In this document: positions 33,101 to 44,661 of the stretch, piece by piece
Layout: each line of letters opens with the position of its first letter
How positions within the stretch are numbered: the stretch's first letter is position 1
NCBI GenBank assembly: GCA_018350325.1
Contig: JAEVLN010000010.1
Span: forward strand, 1,550,001-1,614,000
Length of the DNA stretch: 64,000 nt
Source: Globodera rostochiensis
Taxonomy: Eukaryota; Nematoda; Chromadorea; Rhabditida; Heteroderidae
Reading direction: 5' to 3'
The notes under the pieces: model-generated
Told to the model about the DNA's origin: nothing
Databases searched by the model: none
The model's input: the letters and a program-made list of their open reading frames with translations, nothing else
Position numbers and translations under genes: made by a program

Positions 33101-33559
33101 GTGTGGGGTGTATAAAGTTATAATTGTCTAAAACTATTTCATAAAATATATGTGGCGGATTTACGAAACGCCCATAGTGGCGGAATTTACAAAACGACCC
33201 AGCACGACCTCGACCCCCGACACTCATATCGCCCCCTACAAATTTTCAATGCTTATTATTTATTATATTAAATTTATAAGAACGTTTTTAAGTTAATCTT
33301 TCAATTAGCACTATTTGTTTATAAATTATTAAATTAAATAAATAAAAATTACTCTCCCAATGGAAGACTTGGAATCGATGGAAACAGCGTTTTTCCAAAT
33401 TTTTCGGCTTGTAAAAGTTTCATAATCATCACTTTTGGCCGATTCAAATTCAGTAAACAAAAGCATATTTTTCGTGGAATTGCCATTGCAATTTCTGAGT
33501 TTAGTTGATGAAAATTGGATTAAATTGAATAAAAATTGTAAGAAAATCGTAAAACGCAT
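30164..33559 (-). CDS. Predicted secreted protein kinase, short form
   Basis: Seven exons (33353-33559, 32223-32413, 31417-31601, 31108-31346, 30892-30978, 30593-30787, 30164-30484) total 1425 bases with every phase agreeing, giving 474 residues. The first exon encodes a signal peptide (MRFTIFLQFLFNLIQFSST). The glycine loop is split by intron 1 and reads SIGR then IFCGYV, with the second Gly replaced by Ile. Further landmarks: VAIKFA (beta-3 Lys), LVTELGQTNLLNYL (hinge), HLDFKPQN (catalytic loop), DFD in place of DFG, SSPE, KTDIWSFG and DRITAIGIVDFL near the end. Lys, catalytic Asp, Asn and metal Asp are all retained. The exon layout and C-terminal motif match the kinase at 14.5-19.5 kb, so the two are paralogues on opposite strands. 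Resemblance to TTK/Mps1 is inferred. Intron 1 carries a foldback element. Confidence 0.78.
32496..33217. mobile_element. Foldback element with asymmetric 21/22-bp repeat arms
   Basis: Sits in intron 1 of the kinase gene. The left arm has about 14 tandem units of 21 or 22 bases (GGGCGTTTCGTAAATCCGCC, with or without one extra T), while the right arm has two units in reverse orientation. Both ends share GGTCGAGG / CCTCGACC. Inside the arrays lies a further inverted repeat of about 130 bases (ATATATTTTATGAAATAGTT against its complement). Long frames through the array are artefacts of its length. Confidence 0.8.
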
Positions 33560-34552
33560 TTATTGAAGATTGATTTTCTAAAATAAATCTCTGACTTTAT
33601 GTTTTTAATTAGGTTTTTTTTAAATTTTGAAAAAATTCCGTCAGTAGTACCAAAAATCTTAAAATTTGGAATTGTTTATGCGTTTTCAACACCTTAAAGG
33701 CTTTAATAAAATGGTTTATGTGATTTGGAGTCTGGGTTATATGACGGAATTTTACTGAATTTTATCACACTTTTATGATTGGACAACAAAATTTTTCATA
33801 AAATTTTTATTTGTAATTGAATAAAGTAATAAAAAATATATTTTTTTGACAAACATGAATGTATTTATTGATTGAAAAGCAATATTGTTTGTAATTATTA
33901 TATATTATTTTTTATTTAATGTTATGCAAAAAGAATGATGTCATAAAAAGATTGATTCTGAAATTGATAAATGAGAATTACACAAAATTTTCTATTCAAT
34001 TTTATAATTTATTTCCTTTGAATTAGCGTTTGTTCTCAATGAAATGTTCAGCAAACGATTAGAACTATTGTCGATTGAGTAAAAACTTGACTCTAAAAAT
34101 AAAATGTTGAATAAAAAAAAAAATTAAGAAAAACCAATTCAAAAACACCAGATAAAACTAGAGTTGAGCGGGCTCGGGATTTTTTAAGGAAAACTCGGGA
34201 TCGGGATTTAAGGAAATATAATTTTGAAGGTGAAAAAATTTACCAAATTTCGGTCAAAAAAACTGGACTACAGATAAAAAAATCATATGTATAAGGGCAA
34301 ATTCAGTCCTAAAAAGGACATTTCAGTATCAAATTCCGTCCCGATTCCGTTCCGCTTTCCTCCCTCAACTCCCAGTAGATTGCTGAATGGGCTTTTCATC
34401 AACCCAATCACTTTGAATTTTATTGCGCAACAAGTGTATATAACATGCATATTTTTAATGTGGTCAGTTCGCGTAAAAGTGCATCTTTTTTGTCTTGAAT
34501 AAATTGGTCACGATTGTCGTCAGTTCACTGACAGCTACATTCAGCAGCTGGC
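33560..34552. other. Intergenic between kinase and chitin-binding gene
   Basis: AT-rich. A small GC-rich patch near 34160-34215 (CTCGGGATTTTTTAAGG and CTCGGGATCGGGATTT) resembles the other repeat insertions. No coding signal is supported. Confidence 0.4.
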
Positions 34553-35402
34553 TCAAAAGCTCTTGTACCCATACTGGGGTGGCGGTGGCGGTGGTGGCGG
34601 AGGCGGCGGAGGAGGAGCCGGGTAGCTTGGAGGAGGCGGCGGCGGTGGTGGCGGTGGTGGAGACGGGGGCGGTGGTGGCGGCGGTGGTGGAGGAGGAGCC
34701 GGATAGCTTGGAGGTGGCGGGGGTGGTGGCGGTGGTGGCGGAGGAGGAGCCTGGTAGCTTGGAGGTGGTGGCGGCGGTGGAGGCGGCGGGGGAGGCGGAG
34801 GCGAGGGTGGCGGAGGCGGTGGAGCCTGGTAGCTTGGAAGTGGCAGTGGCACATAGCCACCGACTGAGGGCGGGCTTAAATGTAAAATATTGCTAAATGC
34901 CATTTTGATACCTTTAAAAATCCTTTAAAAAAAGCAAATTAGTCTTTAGGCTGGCTAACTAATTGCATTGGCCTAATTTGCACTAATTATTTTGTATTTT
35001 AAATAATCACCAATGGCTCTCCAAAAACACTTACGGTAGCTTCTTTCCACACGCGTGTTTGTAGTTGCATACCAAATTTACTTGGTCAAACACCAAGTGT
35101 GCCGGACAATACAGCTTGATGGGGCGACCATTGGAGCAGGAAAAGAAGAAATGCGAGGCACAAAAGGTTGGCGCAAACAGAGTGCCGCTTACGCACTTAT
35201 GAACCGGATAACCACCATGCGGTGGCGGTGGAATTGGTGGACTGAAAATAAGGCAGAATTTCTGTTTTTTTAAATTTTTGTGAGTTAATCGAATTTTTTT
35301 TTTGTTTAAAAATTAATTATACCCATGATCACTCAACACGGTAGTCCCAGTCAAGATGACGGTAAAGAGAGCGGCGACAAATAGGGAAAATACCAAATTC
35401 AT
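34553..35402 (-). CDS. Secreted chitin-binding (CBM14) protein with polyproline tail
   Basis: Three exons (35323-35402, 35035-35241, 34553-34892) give 208 residues in consistent phase. A signal peptide (MNLVFSLFVAALFTVILTG) is followed by a short Pro-rich link and one peritrophin-A/CBM14 domain with the six expected cysteines (GTLFAPTFC, SHFFFSC, KLYCPAHLVFD, then NLVC and HAC). The last exon is an extensin-like run of polyproline blocks separated by PSYPAP or PSYQAP, ending in QYGYKSF. It probably acts outside the cell on chitin-bearing structures such as eggshell, pharyngeal lining or cuticle. A proline-rich tail could be cross-linked through its Tyr residues. The long frames on the other strand are GC-rich mirrors of the repeat. 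Confidence 0.85.
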
Positions 35403-36494
35403 ATTGGCACTAAAGCTTTTAGTTTAAATTTTTAATATAAAATAAAAATAAATTTTGTTACCAAAATATTTCTTAATGGTTTAAATTTGTTTTTTTTGAA
35501 TTTTGCTTATTTAATCATTAAAAATTAAGGTTTAATTTTAGAAATGATTGTATTCTGATTCAGGAACAAGCAAATGAATAATTTCATTGCCGATCGCTGC
35601 ACTTAAATATTCTCGAGAATTCCAAAAGCTCAAAAGTCACAAAATTCAGAAAAGGACTCCCTCCACACTATCAAATGTTGCTGCAATTTGAAAGAACATA
35701 GATTAATGAAATTTGATTACTCACATCCGCACAACCAAATGCCATTCAATAATGAACTCTCAAATATGGACCAATTTTTGATGATTAATAAATAAATATA
35801 TTTTATTCATAAATACAGAAATTAAAGACCAACGACAAACGAAAGGACAGCCGAGCAAAAAACACTTCAAAGACTGCAAAACTCTGATCTTACTAAATGA
35901 CAAATTAAAATTATTAAAATATAGATTATTTATAAATTTAATTCTGATTATGAAATATATAAATAAATTTATAGCTTCCTCTATATAAATTGGCTCAGCC
36001 CTGAGCTTTGGCGGGGTGCACAAAATTCAGGTGATTCGGGGATTAGTCCCTGAAATCTTCTTAAAAGATGGTAATTAATTATTACCCTAATTGGGTTATC
36101 AACTTTTTACCCATGGAAGTTTTTATAATAAATTTATTTTTAAGAAAAAATCAATCAACGATAAATTATAGTGCGAGATAGGCAAGGAATCAAACCCACG
36201 ACCCTTGGCGCGGTGATCAGCGATTTATACCCAAGCCTAATGCCGTCTGAGCTACCGGCGCGTTCCACCAGTGGTTCTTCTTACAAATTAGGCTCTTAAT
36301 GTCCGCACCCTAGGGCATTTAAGCGCCTAGTTGGAAAATTAAGTTAATATGCAATGAACACGGCCATTTTGGAGACAAAAACATAAATTTTTGATAATTC
36401 TTGTGAAGAAAAAATAAACATTGTCTTATTTATAAAACAAGTTACAATTTATTAAACATAAATCTTCTTTTTGGGATCAATTTCTTATCATAAA
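35403..36494. other. Intergenic between chitin-binding and sugar transporter genes
   Basis: No protein gene seen. Contains the tRNA-like segment at 36170-36275. The first 300 bases are the likely promoter region of the minus-strand chitin-binding gene. Confidence 0.45.
36170..36275 (-). mobile_element. tRNA-derived SINE-like segment
   Basis: On the minus strand TAGCTCAGACGG (36243-36254) matches the pol III box A and GGTTTGATTCC (36186-36196) matches box B except for one base. The predicted acceptor and T-stem arms do not pair, so it is not a working tRNA; a tRNA-derived SINE or relic is more likely. Its body and tail were not delimited. Confidence 0.4.
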
Positions 36495-39400
36495 TCATCT
36501 TTTTGGGATCAATTTCTCATCTTCATTGTCATTAAAGTCGTCGTCATCAGGCATCGTTTCGCTTATGTTCGTGACCCCCAATTTGGCCATCCTCCGGAAA
36601 ATTGTGTTCACTGACAGACCCTTTGTTTCCGGCATCCACCAATACATCAAACACCACATTGCGGCACTGATCAATGCCAATGGCAAAAAAAATAGGGCAC
36701 CCAAAGAGCCGATCAGAGGAGGATAAGCGAGCACAATGAGAATGATCAGCGGCGATGCCATAAACATGTTAATCTGTGCAAAAATTTAAATGCTAAATCA
36801 TCATTTTAACATCGAATCCGTGTAGAACATCAAAGGATTTTACAATTTAAAGCCCTCTAAATAATATTGATTAACAAAAATTGGCAATTTTTTCCCGAAT
36901 TTAATTTTAAAAAATTAGAAAATTTTCACTGGCTGGCAATACTGATCAAAAAACCCAAAAGAGCATTTAATAGAATTTTGACTTATTCAGGACTGCGATT
37001 CGTCTTGGAAATGATCCTTGTTCTTATAAATTAAAAATGTCCTTATTTCCAAGAATGTCCTTTGAAAACGAGAATTTGGCGTTGAGTGTTGAAAACTTTG
37101 GAATTTTTGGAAATATTCATGTTTAGGCATTCTGTAATACGGCTCTGTCTCGGGTAAAACACAAATTTGACCTCAAAATTGAATTTCGAGAAAATTTTGA
37201 GCGTCCTTGGCGCCAAACAAACTTTTCTATTATGTCCTTGAAAATCATGTCTGGTCTGTTTGTCTAAACCCGATTTTGCAGCCCTGGTCTTATTGCTTGT
37301 TGTTGTTTTTGAGTAAATTATCCTTACGCGCCACTTTACCTGAACGGTGAGTGCACGAGCAGCATGTGGGATCAGTTCACCGGTCAGAATCGGCGTCATG
37401 TGAAAGATGCCAAGATTGACGCTGAACTGGCCCATTGTGCAGCCGACCAATGCCAACAGCGCGGCCGCAACACTGCCGCCAGCCGAGTCATACATGCGCT
37501 GAGCACCGGTGATCAGTGTCAGCTCAGCGGTGGAAAACAAAGTGATCAAAAGGAAGAGTGGACGACGACCCCAGCGCTCGATCAGCACGGGCGACAGGAA
37601 GCAGAATGGCGCCGCCAGCGCTGTCATCGCCTGATTGGTGACAAATAATTTTAGATGTAATTAAATTGATTTAAAATGATGAAAGTAAATTGTTTGTGAC
37701 AAATGATATTCAATGCCATCTGTGAGAGAACACGATTCCATGCCTTAATATAAGGGCGGGATGATGATGACAATGGCTTGTCACCCAAGCCGGACATCAT
37801 TTCGTTCAATTGTCGTCATTTTCGATCAACCGTCCTTTTTGATCAATTGTCATTTTCTCTACCATCCCCACTGAATTGTTGCAGTTTTGTGTCCATAATG
37901 GTCTTTGACAAACGATCCTCTCCTACGCCGGGTGTGGTGCCGAACTGCCCCAGGGAATCACACCTCCAAACCCGGCCCGATCACTGCTCCTTCAGGCAAT
38001 CCTCCCCTCCGGGTGTGGTGCCCACAGCCTCAAGAATTACGCCCCTCCGGGCCTGAGCCCCGCTCCTTTAGGCAATCCTCCCCCTCGGCGCGTGGTGCCC
38101 ACAGCCTCAAGAATTACGCCCCTCCGGGCCTGTGCCCCGGTTCTTCAGGCAATCCTCCCCCTCCGGGCATGGTTCCCAACTTCCCCGAGAACCACGCCTT
38201 CAAGCATGTACTTCAGCAGAGCCTGCACTTATCCCCTCTGACCCCGTCCAAACAGCTTCACATTTTCTCTTCCTTACCATAGTGGAAATCATGGCCTCCG
38301 TTTGATTAAGGCTATAGCGCATTAGCATAGACTCCAAGTACTGGCTTTTCAAGCTGGTTAGTGAAAAAGCAAACACTATTGTGGTGATCAAGGTGATTCC
38401 CAATGAATTTCTACAGGAAAATAAAAAAAATTTGAATTAAAAATATTTTCTATTGTAAAATATTAAATTAAAAATAAATTTTACCTGCAAAACGCTTTAT
38501 TAAAATAGCTAATAAATTCTATTTTGCATAACCTTAGTTCTCGACTGTTCCAAAAGTCGCTCCATCGGACGTGCTCCCGGCTGGTCAGCCGCCGCTCAAG
38601 CTCGAACTGTTCCATCACCATCCGAACGTCTGTAGACGATCCGTGGTAAAACTGGAATATACAAATAAATAATTTGTTTTTATTAATTGTTTTTTTAAAC
38701 CAATTACTCTAATGGAAAGTTTGACACGCTCGCGGCAATTGTGCGCCGCATTTCGTTGACCGCAAAACAAATGCTTTGGCGACTCGGGAAAGCGTATGGC
38801 AAAGCACAGATGGCACGCGGCCAGCAGCAACGCGAGTGCCGGCAACAGCCACCACAACTCCGCGGTGCCGAACACGGACGGCAAACACAGTGGCGCCATG
38901 AACAACAACGCCAAGCTGGAGCCGGAGCCGATGACAGCCGTAGCCCAACCTCAAAATTTAGAAAAAATTACCAACTAAATTGTCAATTTATTATATAAAT
39001 TTAAATCAAATTATGAAGCCCAATTTGCTTAATATTTTTGCATTACGCATAATTTAAATTTAAATTGTACAAATTTGGCACCTCGAGAATGGTCGGGTGC
39101 ACACTCGGCCAAGTAAATGAATAAAGCAATTTTCCAAGCTGCAATAAAACCAGCAATGAAATGCCCGATCGCGAACAGTTCAATCATTGTAAGCCATTTG
39201 GACAATAGCATGCATAAAGCGGAAATTACGCCCAAAAAAGAGCTAAATGGAAGAAATTATGCATAATTTAAGGATTATTCAAATATTATTAATGAAAACC
39301 AATGTAGAAAGAAAATTTTTGTAGAAGAGCTATTGAAACAATTTAATTTTTATTTAAGAAGAATTTTAAAAATTACTACTTTTCTCTTTAAAAATGATTT

Positions 39401-40203
39401 CATTGATTTTTATTGAATTTAAGAAAATGCTTCAAAATAGCACAATAAAATATTTTAGTCAAAATTTGAAAATGCTCATCGACTGCTAAGAAAGTTAATC
39501 CAAGAATTTTTTTAAATCAATGATAATTATTTAACATCTGTCTATTCTGTAACAAAAAATGACTGAAATCCGGGTAGTTTTTGCTGGATTTGTTTCAAGA
39601 CTTTTGATTTTTAAGGGATGTTTCGAAACCATCAAAATAGGCTTCTTTTTTTGTCCGAATAGAATCGTTAAAATGACGATATTTCCGTGCTAAAAATATG
39701 TTTGTTTTTTCGTGCATTAAACCAGCGGTGTGCACGGATACTAATTTTCTTATCCGTATCCGTCCGTATCCGTCCGTCCTCAAAATCGCATATCCGGATA
39801 TCCGCGGATATACAGCGGATATATCCGGATAAGTGGATTTTTCATATCCGTTATCCGTCCGTATCCGGATATATCCGCGGATATCCGGATATATCCGTGC
39901 ACACGCCTGCATTAAACACTACCGTATGTACACGGCGGTTGCTCTACGTCCGCAGTGCTCCATGCATGGGCCCATCAACAAGCCGCCAAAGATGGCACCG
40001 ATAAAGTAAATGCTGGCCACCGCCGAGTAGACAAACTCAAACTGATCACTGCCGGGTAAAATGCCGTACCGCCAACGCAGTGATTCGGCAAAAAATTGTC
40101 GCACTGGTACCGTCAAATAGTTGAGCAAATTGCCCTCAATTTCGCCAAATGAGGCAAACGCAGTGTGGAACAGAACGACATATGTCAGCCGGGGCTTGTC
40201 CAT
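36495..40203 (-). CDS. GLUT-type facilitated sugar transporter (SLC2 family)
   Basis: Seven exons (39923-40203, 39082-39242, 38708-38949, 38533-38651, 38278-38410, 37340-37630, 36495-36773) total 1506 bases, giving 501 residues, the usual SLC2 length, with all phases agreeing. Family signatures in order: GRRA after helix 2, ECAPDHSRG after helix 4, PESPKHL in the central loop, IERWGRRPLF after helix 8, LTGELIPHAAR and MPETKG after the last helix. An acidic tail (PDDDDFNDNEDE) closes the protein. The ATG at 40203 was chosen because a TACTAAG acceptor-like site lies 20 bases upstream. It should sit in the plasma membrane and move hexoses along their gradient. The substrate cannot be told from sequence. 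Introns hold two repeat insertions. Confidence 0.92.
37915..38195. repeat. GC-rich tandem repeat in a sugar-transporter intron
   Basis: About three to four units of roughly 70-75 bases, each with CTCCGGG, GTGGTGCCCACAGCCTCAAG, AATTACGCCCCTCCGGGCCT and AGGCAATCCTCCCC. Its base composition differs sharply from the flanking AT-rich intron. No protein is encoded. Confidence 0.65.
39723..39911. mobile_element. Foldback insertion of GGATATCC words
   Basis: Lies in intron 1 of the sugar transporter. Ends are GCGGTGTGCACGGATA and TATCCGTGCACACGC, an almost perfect inverted pair; the inside is a dense mix of TATCCGGATA, CCGCGG and TATCCGTCCG. Non-coding. Confidence 0.65.
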
Positions 40204-40659
40204 GTTTGAGAAAATTGCCTTAGTAAAACAAATTAAAAAAAACAAATTAATTTAAAATGGCAAAATCGTTACCAGAAAACGCTATTAATTATCCAATTGC
40301 GTGCTCGAGATTAAAATCGTGCTTATTTATTGTAAAAGCAAATTTATTATTCTATTATAACAAAAAATTCTTAGGACCATATTAACAACAATTATTTCAA
40401 TAATAATTTAAAGCCCAAAAGTAAAATACTTGACACAAATGAATTCACGTATTCCAATTTACAACAAAAAAAAAATGGTCAATAAGCTACAAAATGGGAT
40501 CCTTATTTATTTACCTAATATTTAATGCCTAAAAGTGATTGATTTTTTTCGTTGAACTTTCGAATCACAAAAATGGTAAAATACCCAATAAGAACAATAA
40601 TGTGTGGTCAGAAATACGCAAGTATGTACGTTGTTTTTATTTGAGAAAATATGATTTTT

Positions 40660-41381
40660 GCAATTCCCCTATCTGAGTATGTAGAGCATTTTGATAGGTT
40701 AACGGTCTTTGTAGCTTTTCATACCGACGAGATAAAAATTCCCGAAACCGGTTTGGTCAAAAAAGCCAAAAATGGTTTTTCGGTTTTAACCCCGGTTTAG
40801 AGGGGAGATAGCTGCTCGAAACCAGCGTTGTAAGTGTAGACAAGCTGATTCTGCTTCGAATACAAAAAAACCTCATCCGGATCCGTTAATTCTTCGATTT
40901 GAAGTTTTTAGCCTAAATCGCTTCTTCGGAATTAATCAAAAATTTTAAAAATTCATAAAAAATCAAAAAATAAACCAATCCGGCTACAATATATTGAATT
41001 CAATGCAGAAATAGCTATTCTATAGAATTTGTGCTGGCTCCGAACCCATTGTTCCATTTTGAACCGGGTTTTTAAATCAAAAAACCATTTTTGGTCATTT
41101 CCGAAGAGCCGATTTTGGCGAAAAAATTCAACGATTTTTAAAAAATCGAAGAGTTAACGGATCCGAATGAGATTTATTGTATTCGAAGCAGAATTAGCTA
41201 GTCTACATTTACACCGCTGGTGTCGCGCAGCTATCTCCACTCTAAACTGGCGTTAAAACCAAAAAACCATTTTTGAGCTTTTTCGACCAAACCGGTTTCG
41301 GGAATTTTTATCTCGTCGGTATGAAAAGCTACAAAGACCGTAAACTATCAAAATGCTCTACTCAGAAAGAGGAATTGCAAT
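40660..41381. mobile_element. Foldback MITE with about 260-bp inverted arms
   Basis: The left arm starting TTGCAATTCCCCTATCTGAG and the reverse complement of the right arm (TTGCAATTCCTCTTTCTGAG) stay alignable over roughly 260 bases, including TTTGTAGCTTTTCATACCGA in both. The centre is about 200 bases, AT-rich and non-coding. This is a long-armed non-autonomous DNA element. No target duplication was confirmed. Confidence 0.75.
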
Positions 41382-42290
41382 ATAAAAAAATTGAGGCGCT
41401 TCAACATCTTTTTATATGACTTTTTTATCAACAAGTCAAAAAGCGACACTAATTATGGAACGTCCTTTTATGATAACGTTTCTTAATTGAGAAAAAAATC
41501 AATCGCTGCAAAGGGTTCCCCAATTCAAACCATTTTCACGACTTTTTATTTTGCAAATTTAGTAAAAAAGCTTTTTATTCTATTATCATTTTCTAACAAA
41601 CATTTTTTTGCCGTTTGGGTGCCCCTCCTCCAGCATTATGGCGTTCCGTATTCCGTGGGTTTAAACACCCGAATTGATGTTTGGCATCTCAACCAAAAAT
41701 TTAAATTTTTTTTAGTTAATTAACAAAAAAAATTTTCAAAAATTCCGTATTCCGTGATTTTTTGTAGGCTCCATATTCTGGCGGTTAAAATTTTGATTTG
41801 ATTCCGTGGTTTGAAAATGGAAATGGCACAACCCTCCGCCTTATCAGACCAATGTGAAGATAACACATTAAATTTTGTGAAAGTACAATGATCGATCGTC
41901 ATTTGATTTGATATAATATTTTTTGATTAAAGTAAAGCGTCGCCTTTTGGTCATTGGTCCTCTCCCCCATTAGCTGCTATAAAATGTTGGCCGGTGCCTG
42001 ATATTTTGATAAGGTTAAAGTCGAGTTTGAGTGTGGCTTAATTTTTCGAGTTGAGCTTCGTTAAAAAAAAAATTTTTCTGAATCGAATCGAGTTTTGAGC
42101 TTCGAGTCGGGAAAAACCTCAAGTTTCGATCGGCAATCCTGAACGCTTTTAGATCAGAACAGGAATAGCACAACAGCAGCAGAGTTGAGGTGGAACGGAG
42201 CAAAATTGGGGACACAAAATAATTCCCCCCCCCCACTCACTCCAGAATGTAGTTTTTTGCTTCTATTCGTTGATCTGAACTTATGGGACG
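41382..42290. other. Intergenic, repeat-derived
   Basis: Includes CGAGTTTGAG/GAGCTTCG words at 42015-42125 and a C run near 42226. No gene supported. Confidence 0.4.
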
Positions 42291-42294
42291 TCTA

Positions 42295-42785
42295 AATAAT
42301 GGTGCATTGACCAAAATGATAGCCTCGGGTTCAAAAATTTCCAAAATTGAGCTACCCAAACGTCGAACTAAACGAAATGATCACTTAGTTAAAAATTTCC
42401 AAAAAAGTGATCACCACGGGTTTAAAATTTGAACGAGATGATCAATCGGGTTCAAAAATTTCCAAAAATTGATCGAACCAAAGTGATCGCCTCGGGTTCA
42501 AAATTTCCAAAAATTGATCGAACCATTGTGGTTGCTTCGGGTTTAAAAATTTGAACGAGGTAATCGCCTCAGGTTCAAAAATTCCAAAAAATTGAGCAAA
42601 CCGATCCTCGGGTTTAAAAATTCGAACGAGGTGATCAATCGGATTCAAAAATTTCCAAAAATTGATCGAACCAAAGTGACCGCCTCGGGTTTAAAAATTC
42701 GAACGAGGTGATCAATCGGGTTCAACCAAAAATTGATCGCACCAAAGTGATCGCCTCGGGTTTAAAAATTCGAACGAGGTGATCA
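42295..42785. repeat. Tandem repeat, unit about 70-75 bases
   Basis: At least six imperfect units, each with CCTCGGGTT, AAAAATTTCCAAAAATTGAT, CGAACCAAAGTGATCG and AATTCGAACGAGGTGATCA. Ends 150 bases before the ATG of the next gene, so it lies in that gene's upstream region. Confidence 0.65.
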
Positions 42786-42938
42786 CAACGCTCAACAGAA
42801 AGAATGACATTACTATTTTATAGATAGAAAATTAGCAATATTTCTTATAATAATGCCACATGCCATATGGGGCAAAAACCTTTCATATAAATTCTCATTT
42901 ATTTTCATATTATTCATTTTATTTTATCAATTAAAAAA

Positions 42939-44661
42939 ATGTCTTTGCTATTGCTTATGTGTATTACAACCGCATTTTGGGTTGTTCCAACTGATTCTAT
43001 GGACAAATTGACTAAATCAAACGTCAACTTGAATGAAATTTTTGAAGAATTGGCATCGGAGGGAGAAATAATTCGGAATGAAGTTGCCTATAAAATACTC
43101 CAACATTTTACCAATCAAAATCCTTTTGAAATTTGCATTGAAAAGGCCAAGGATTTTTTGGGCCAAATTTCATTTGCCATCAAAGACAACATTATTAGGT
43201 TGGAAGAGAACGGAAAATGGATTTGCGCAGAAGAAATTCCCTCCAAAGTGAATGAAGCATTAAAAGTGATTAAAGAAAGAATTTTTAAAATAAAAATTCG
43301 AAAAGATGAAAATTATTCCGAAATTATAAAAAACAATTTTTTGATGATTTTATCGGTCGCTGTTCGAATTTGTGCAATGATTGGCCCGATTAACGAGCTT
43401 CAAACATTTTTGACAGCTTATAAATGTTCAAGCGAAGATCAAAGCCAAACGCCGCCAATGTAAAATTATAATTTAAATTTTTAATAAATTTTATACATTT
43501 AGAATATATTCCTTTGGTATTTTGCCCAATTATTCAAATGATTACATTGGCCAATTAGGCCATTCATCCGGCGAAATTGTTGCAATCAGATTGAATAAAA
43601 ACATATCAACAGAGAGCAAACGTAATTAAAAATTGTCTATTTTGTCAGGTGAAATCATTTTTGTTGTAATTTAATAAAGCAATTTTTGGAATACAAATTA
43701 ATAATTAAACTCTTCAGGTGAATTTTAAAGATGAGCATTCTTGTAACTTGACAAATTTTATTTTGCAATTGATGAACAGTGTGCAGGAATCGCCAAATTT
43801 CAGTGAATATTTTGTAAATGCCAACTTTTCTACAGAATTGGAACAAAAGTTGAAAAAATTTCATCAGTTGGAGAATGAATATGAAAGGTTTAAACTAGGG
43901 TAGGATGGGACCGGGACTTTTGGGGAAAACCGGGACCGGGACTTCCCGGGACCAGAAAAACCAGGACCGGGACCAAGATTTTCAACCGGGACCGGGACTT
44001 TTCAAGGGAGATTTTTTTTTTTGTAATTATCATTTGAAAACAAAAAATGTTTTGTTATTCAAAAATATCTTCCTCATTGTCATTAACTTCAATTTTATCA
44101 TATCATTTTTTTTGAGATTCTGCTTTACTTTTAGGTGGTAGGGGTCGGCGGTGCTGATAGGCGCCGCCGAGAAAAATTTTTGAAGTTTTGACTCAATTTT
44201 GTTAAAGAAATTGTTGATTCAAATTTGAATAAACATTCAATTAGATAATTAATTTTAATAATAAATACCCCCAATTTATTTTTAAAGAATTATTAATCAC
44301 CTTAAAAAATTTCGACTACGTTGATTTGTGTGTGCAAAACGGATTGGCAAAATTTACAGCAGCCATTCGTCGCAATGCCTTTCTTTTCAGTTAGTTTTGT
44401 GCACTTAAATTTTTCGATTCCTATTTTAATAAATTGCTTTTTTCATCAAACAGAGTTGGTAAAAATGGTCAAAAACAAAAAGTTGCAAACTTCGAGAATT
44501 TTGAAGAAATTGAGCAAATTTGCAATAAGTTGAAAGAATTTGATGACTTATTTGAAAATGGAAAAGGCACTAAAAGTGATGAAAAAATAGCTTTTAAATC
44601 AATTGTGACTCTGAATGCTGAGTTGGAGAAGGCAAAGAAGTTTTGCATGGAAAAGATTTGA
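42939..44661 (+). CDS. Secreted helical protein of unknown function
   Basis: Five exons (42939-43459, 43503-43621, 43649-43665, 43718-43887, 44454-44661) sum to 1035 bases, giving 344 residues with all phases consistent. A signal peptide (MSLLLLMCITTAFWVVPTDS) is followed by charged amphipathic helices, a short Gly-containing segment (YSFGILPNYSNDYIGQLG) and a C-terminal helical part (NAELEKAKKFCMEKI). The third exon is only 17 bases. Its inclusion is what makes the phases of its neighbours agree. The last intron (43888-44453) holds a GC-rich repeat insertion. No known domain was recognised; the composition and architecture resemble the other secreted helical gene at 60.9-63.6 kb, without clear sequence identity. 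Confidence 0.65.
43900..44010. repeat. GGGACCGGGACTT repeat insertion
   Basis: Lies at the start of the last intron of the secreted gene. Starts AGGGTAGGATGGGACC and repeats GGGACCGGGACTT four times, with the related CCCGGGACCAGAAAAACC. The inverted counterpart of the same words occurs at 60525-60775. Confidence 0.6.

Noticed and set aside
34495..34896. Plus-strand Val/Glu/Ala-rich frame and minus-strand His/Arg-rich frame
   Set aside because: Mirror frames of the polyproline exon; only the frame that continues the chitin-binding exons is supported by phase.
36170..36275. Functional tRNA gene
   Set aside because: Box A and B fit, but acceptor and T stems do not pair and the spacing is too long.
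37778..38282. Two overlapping Pro-rich frames
   Set aside because: They cross the GC-rich tandem repeat in an intron of the sugar transporter.
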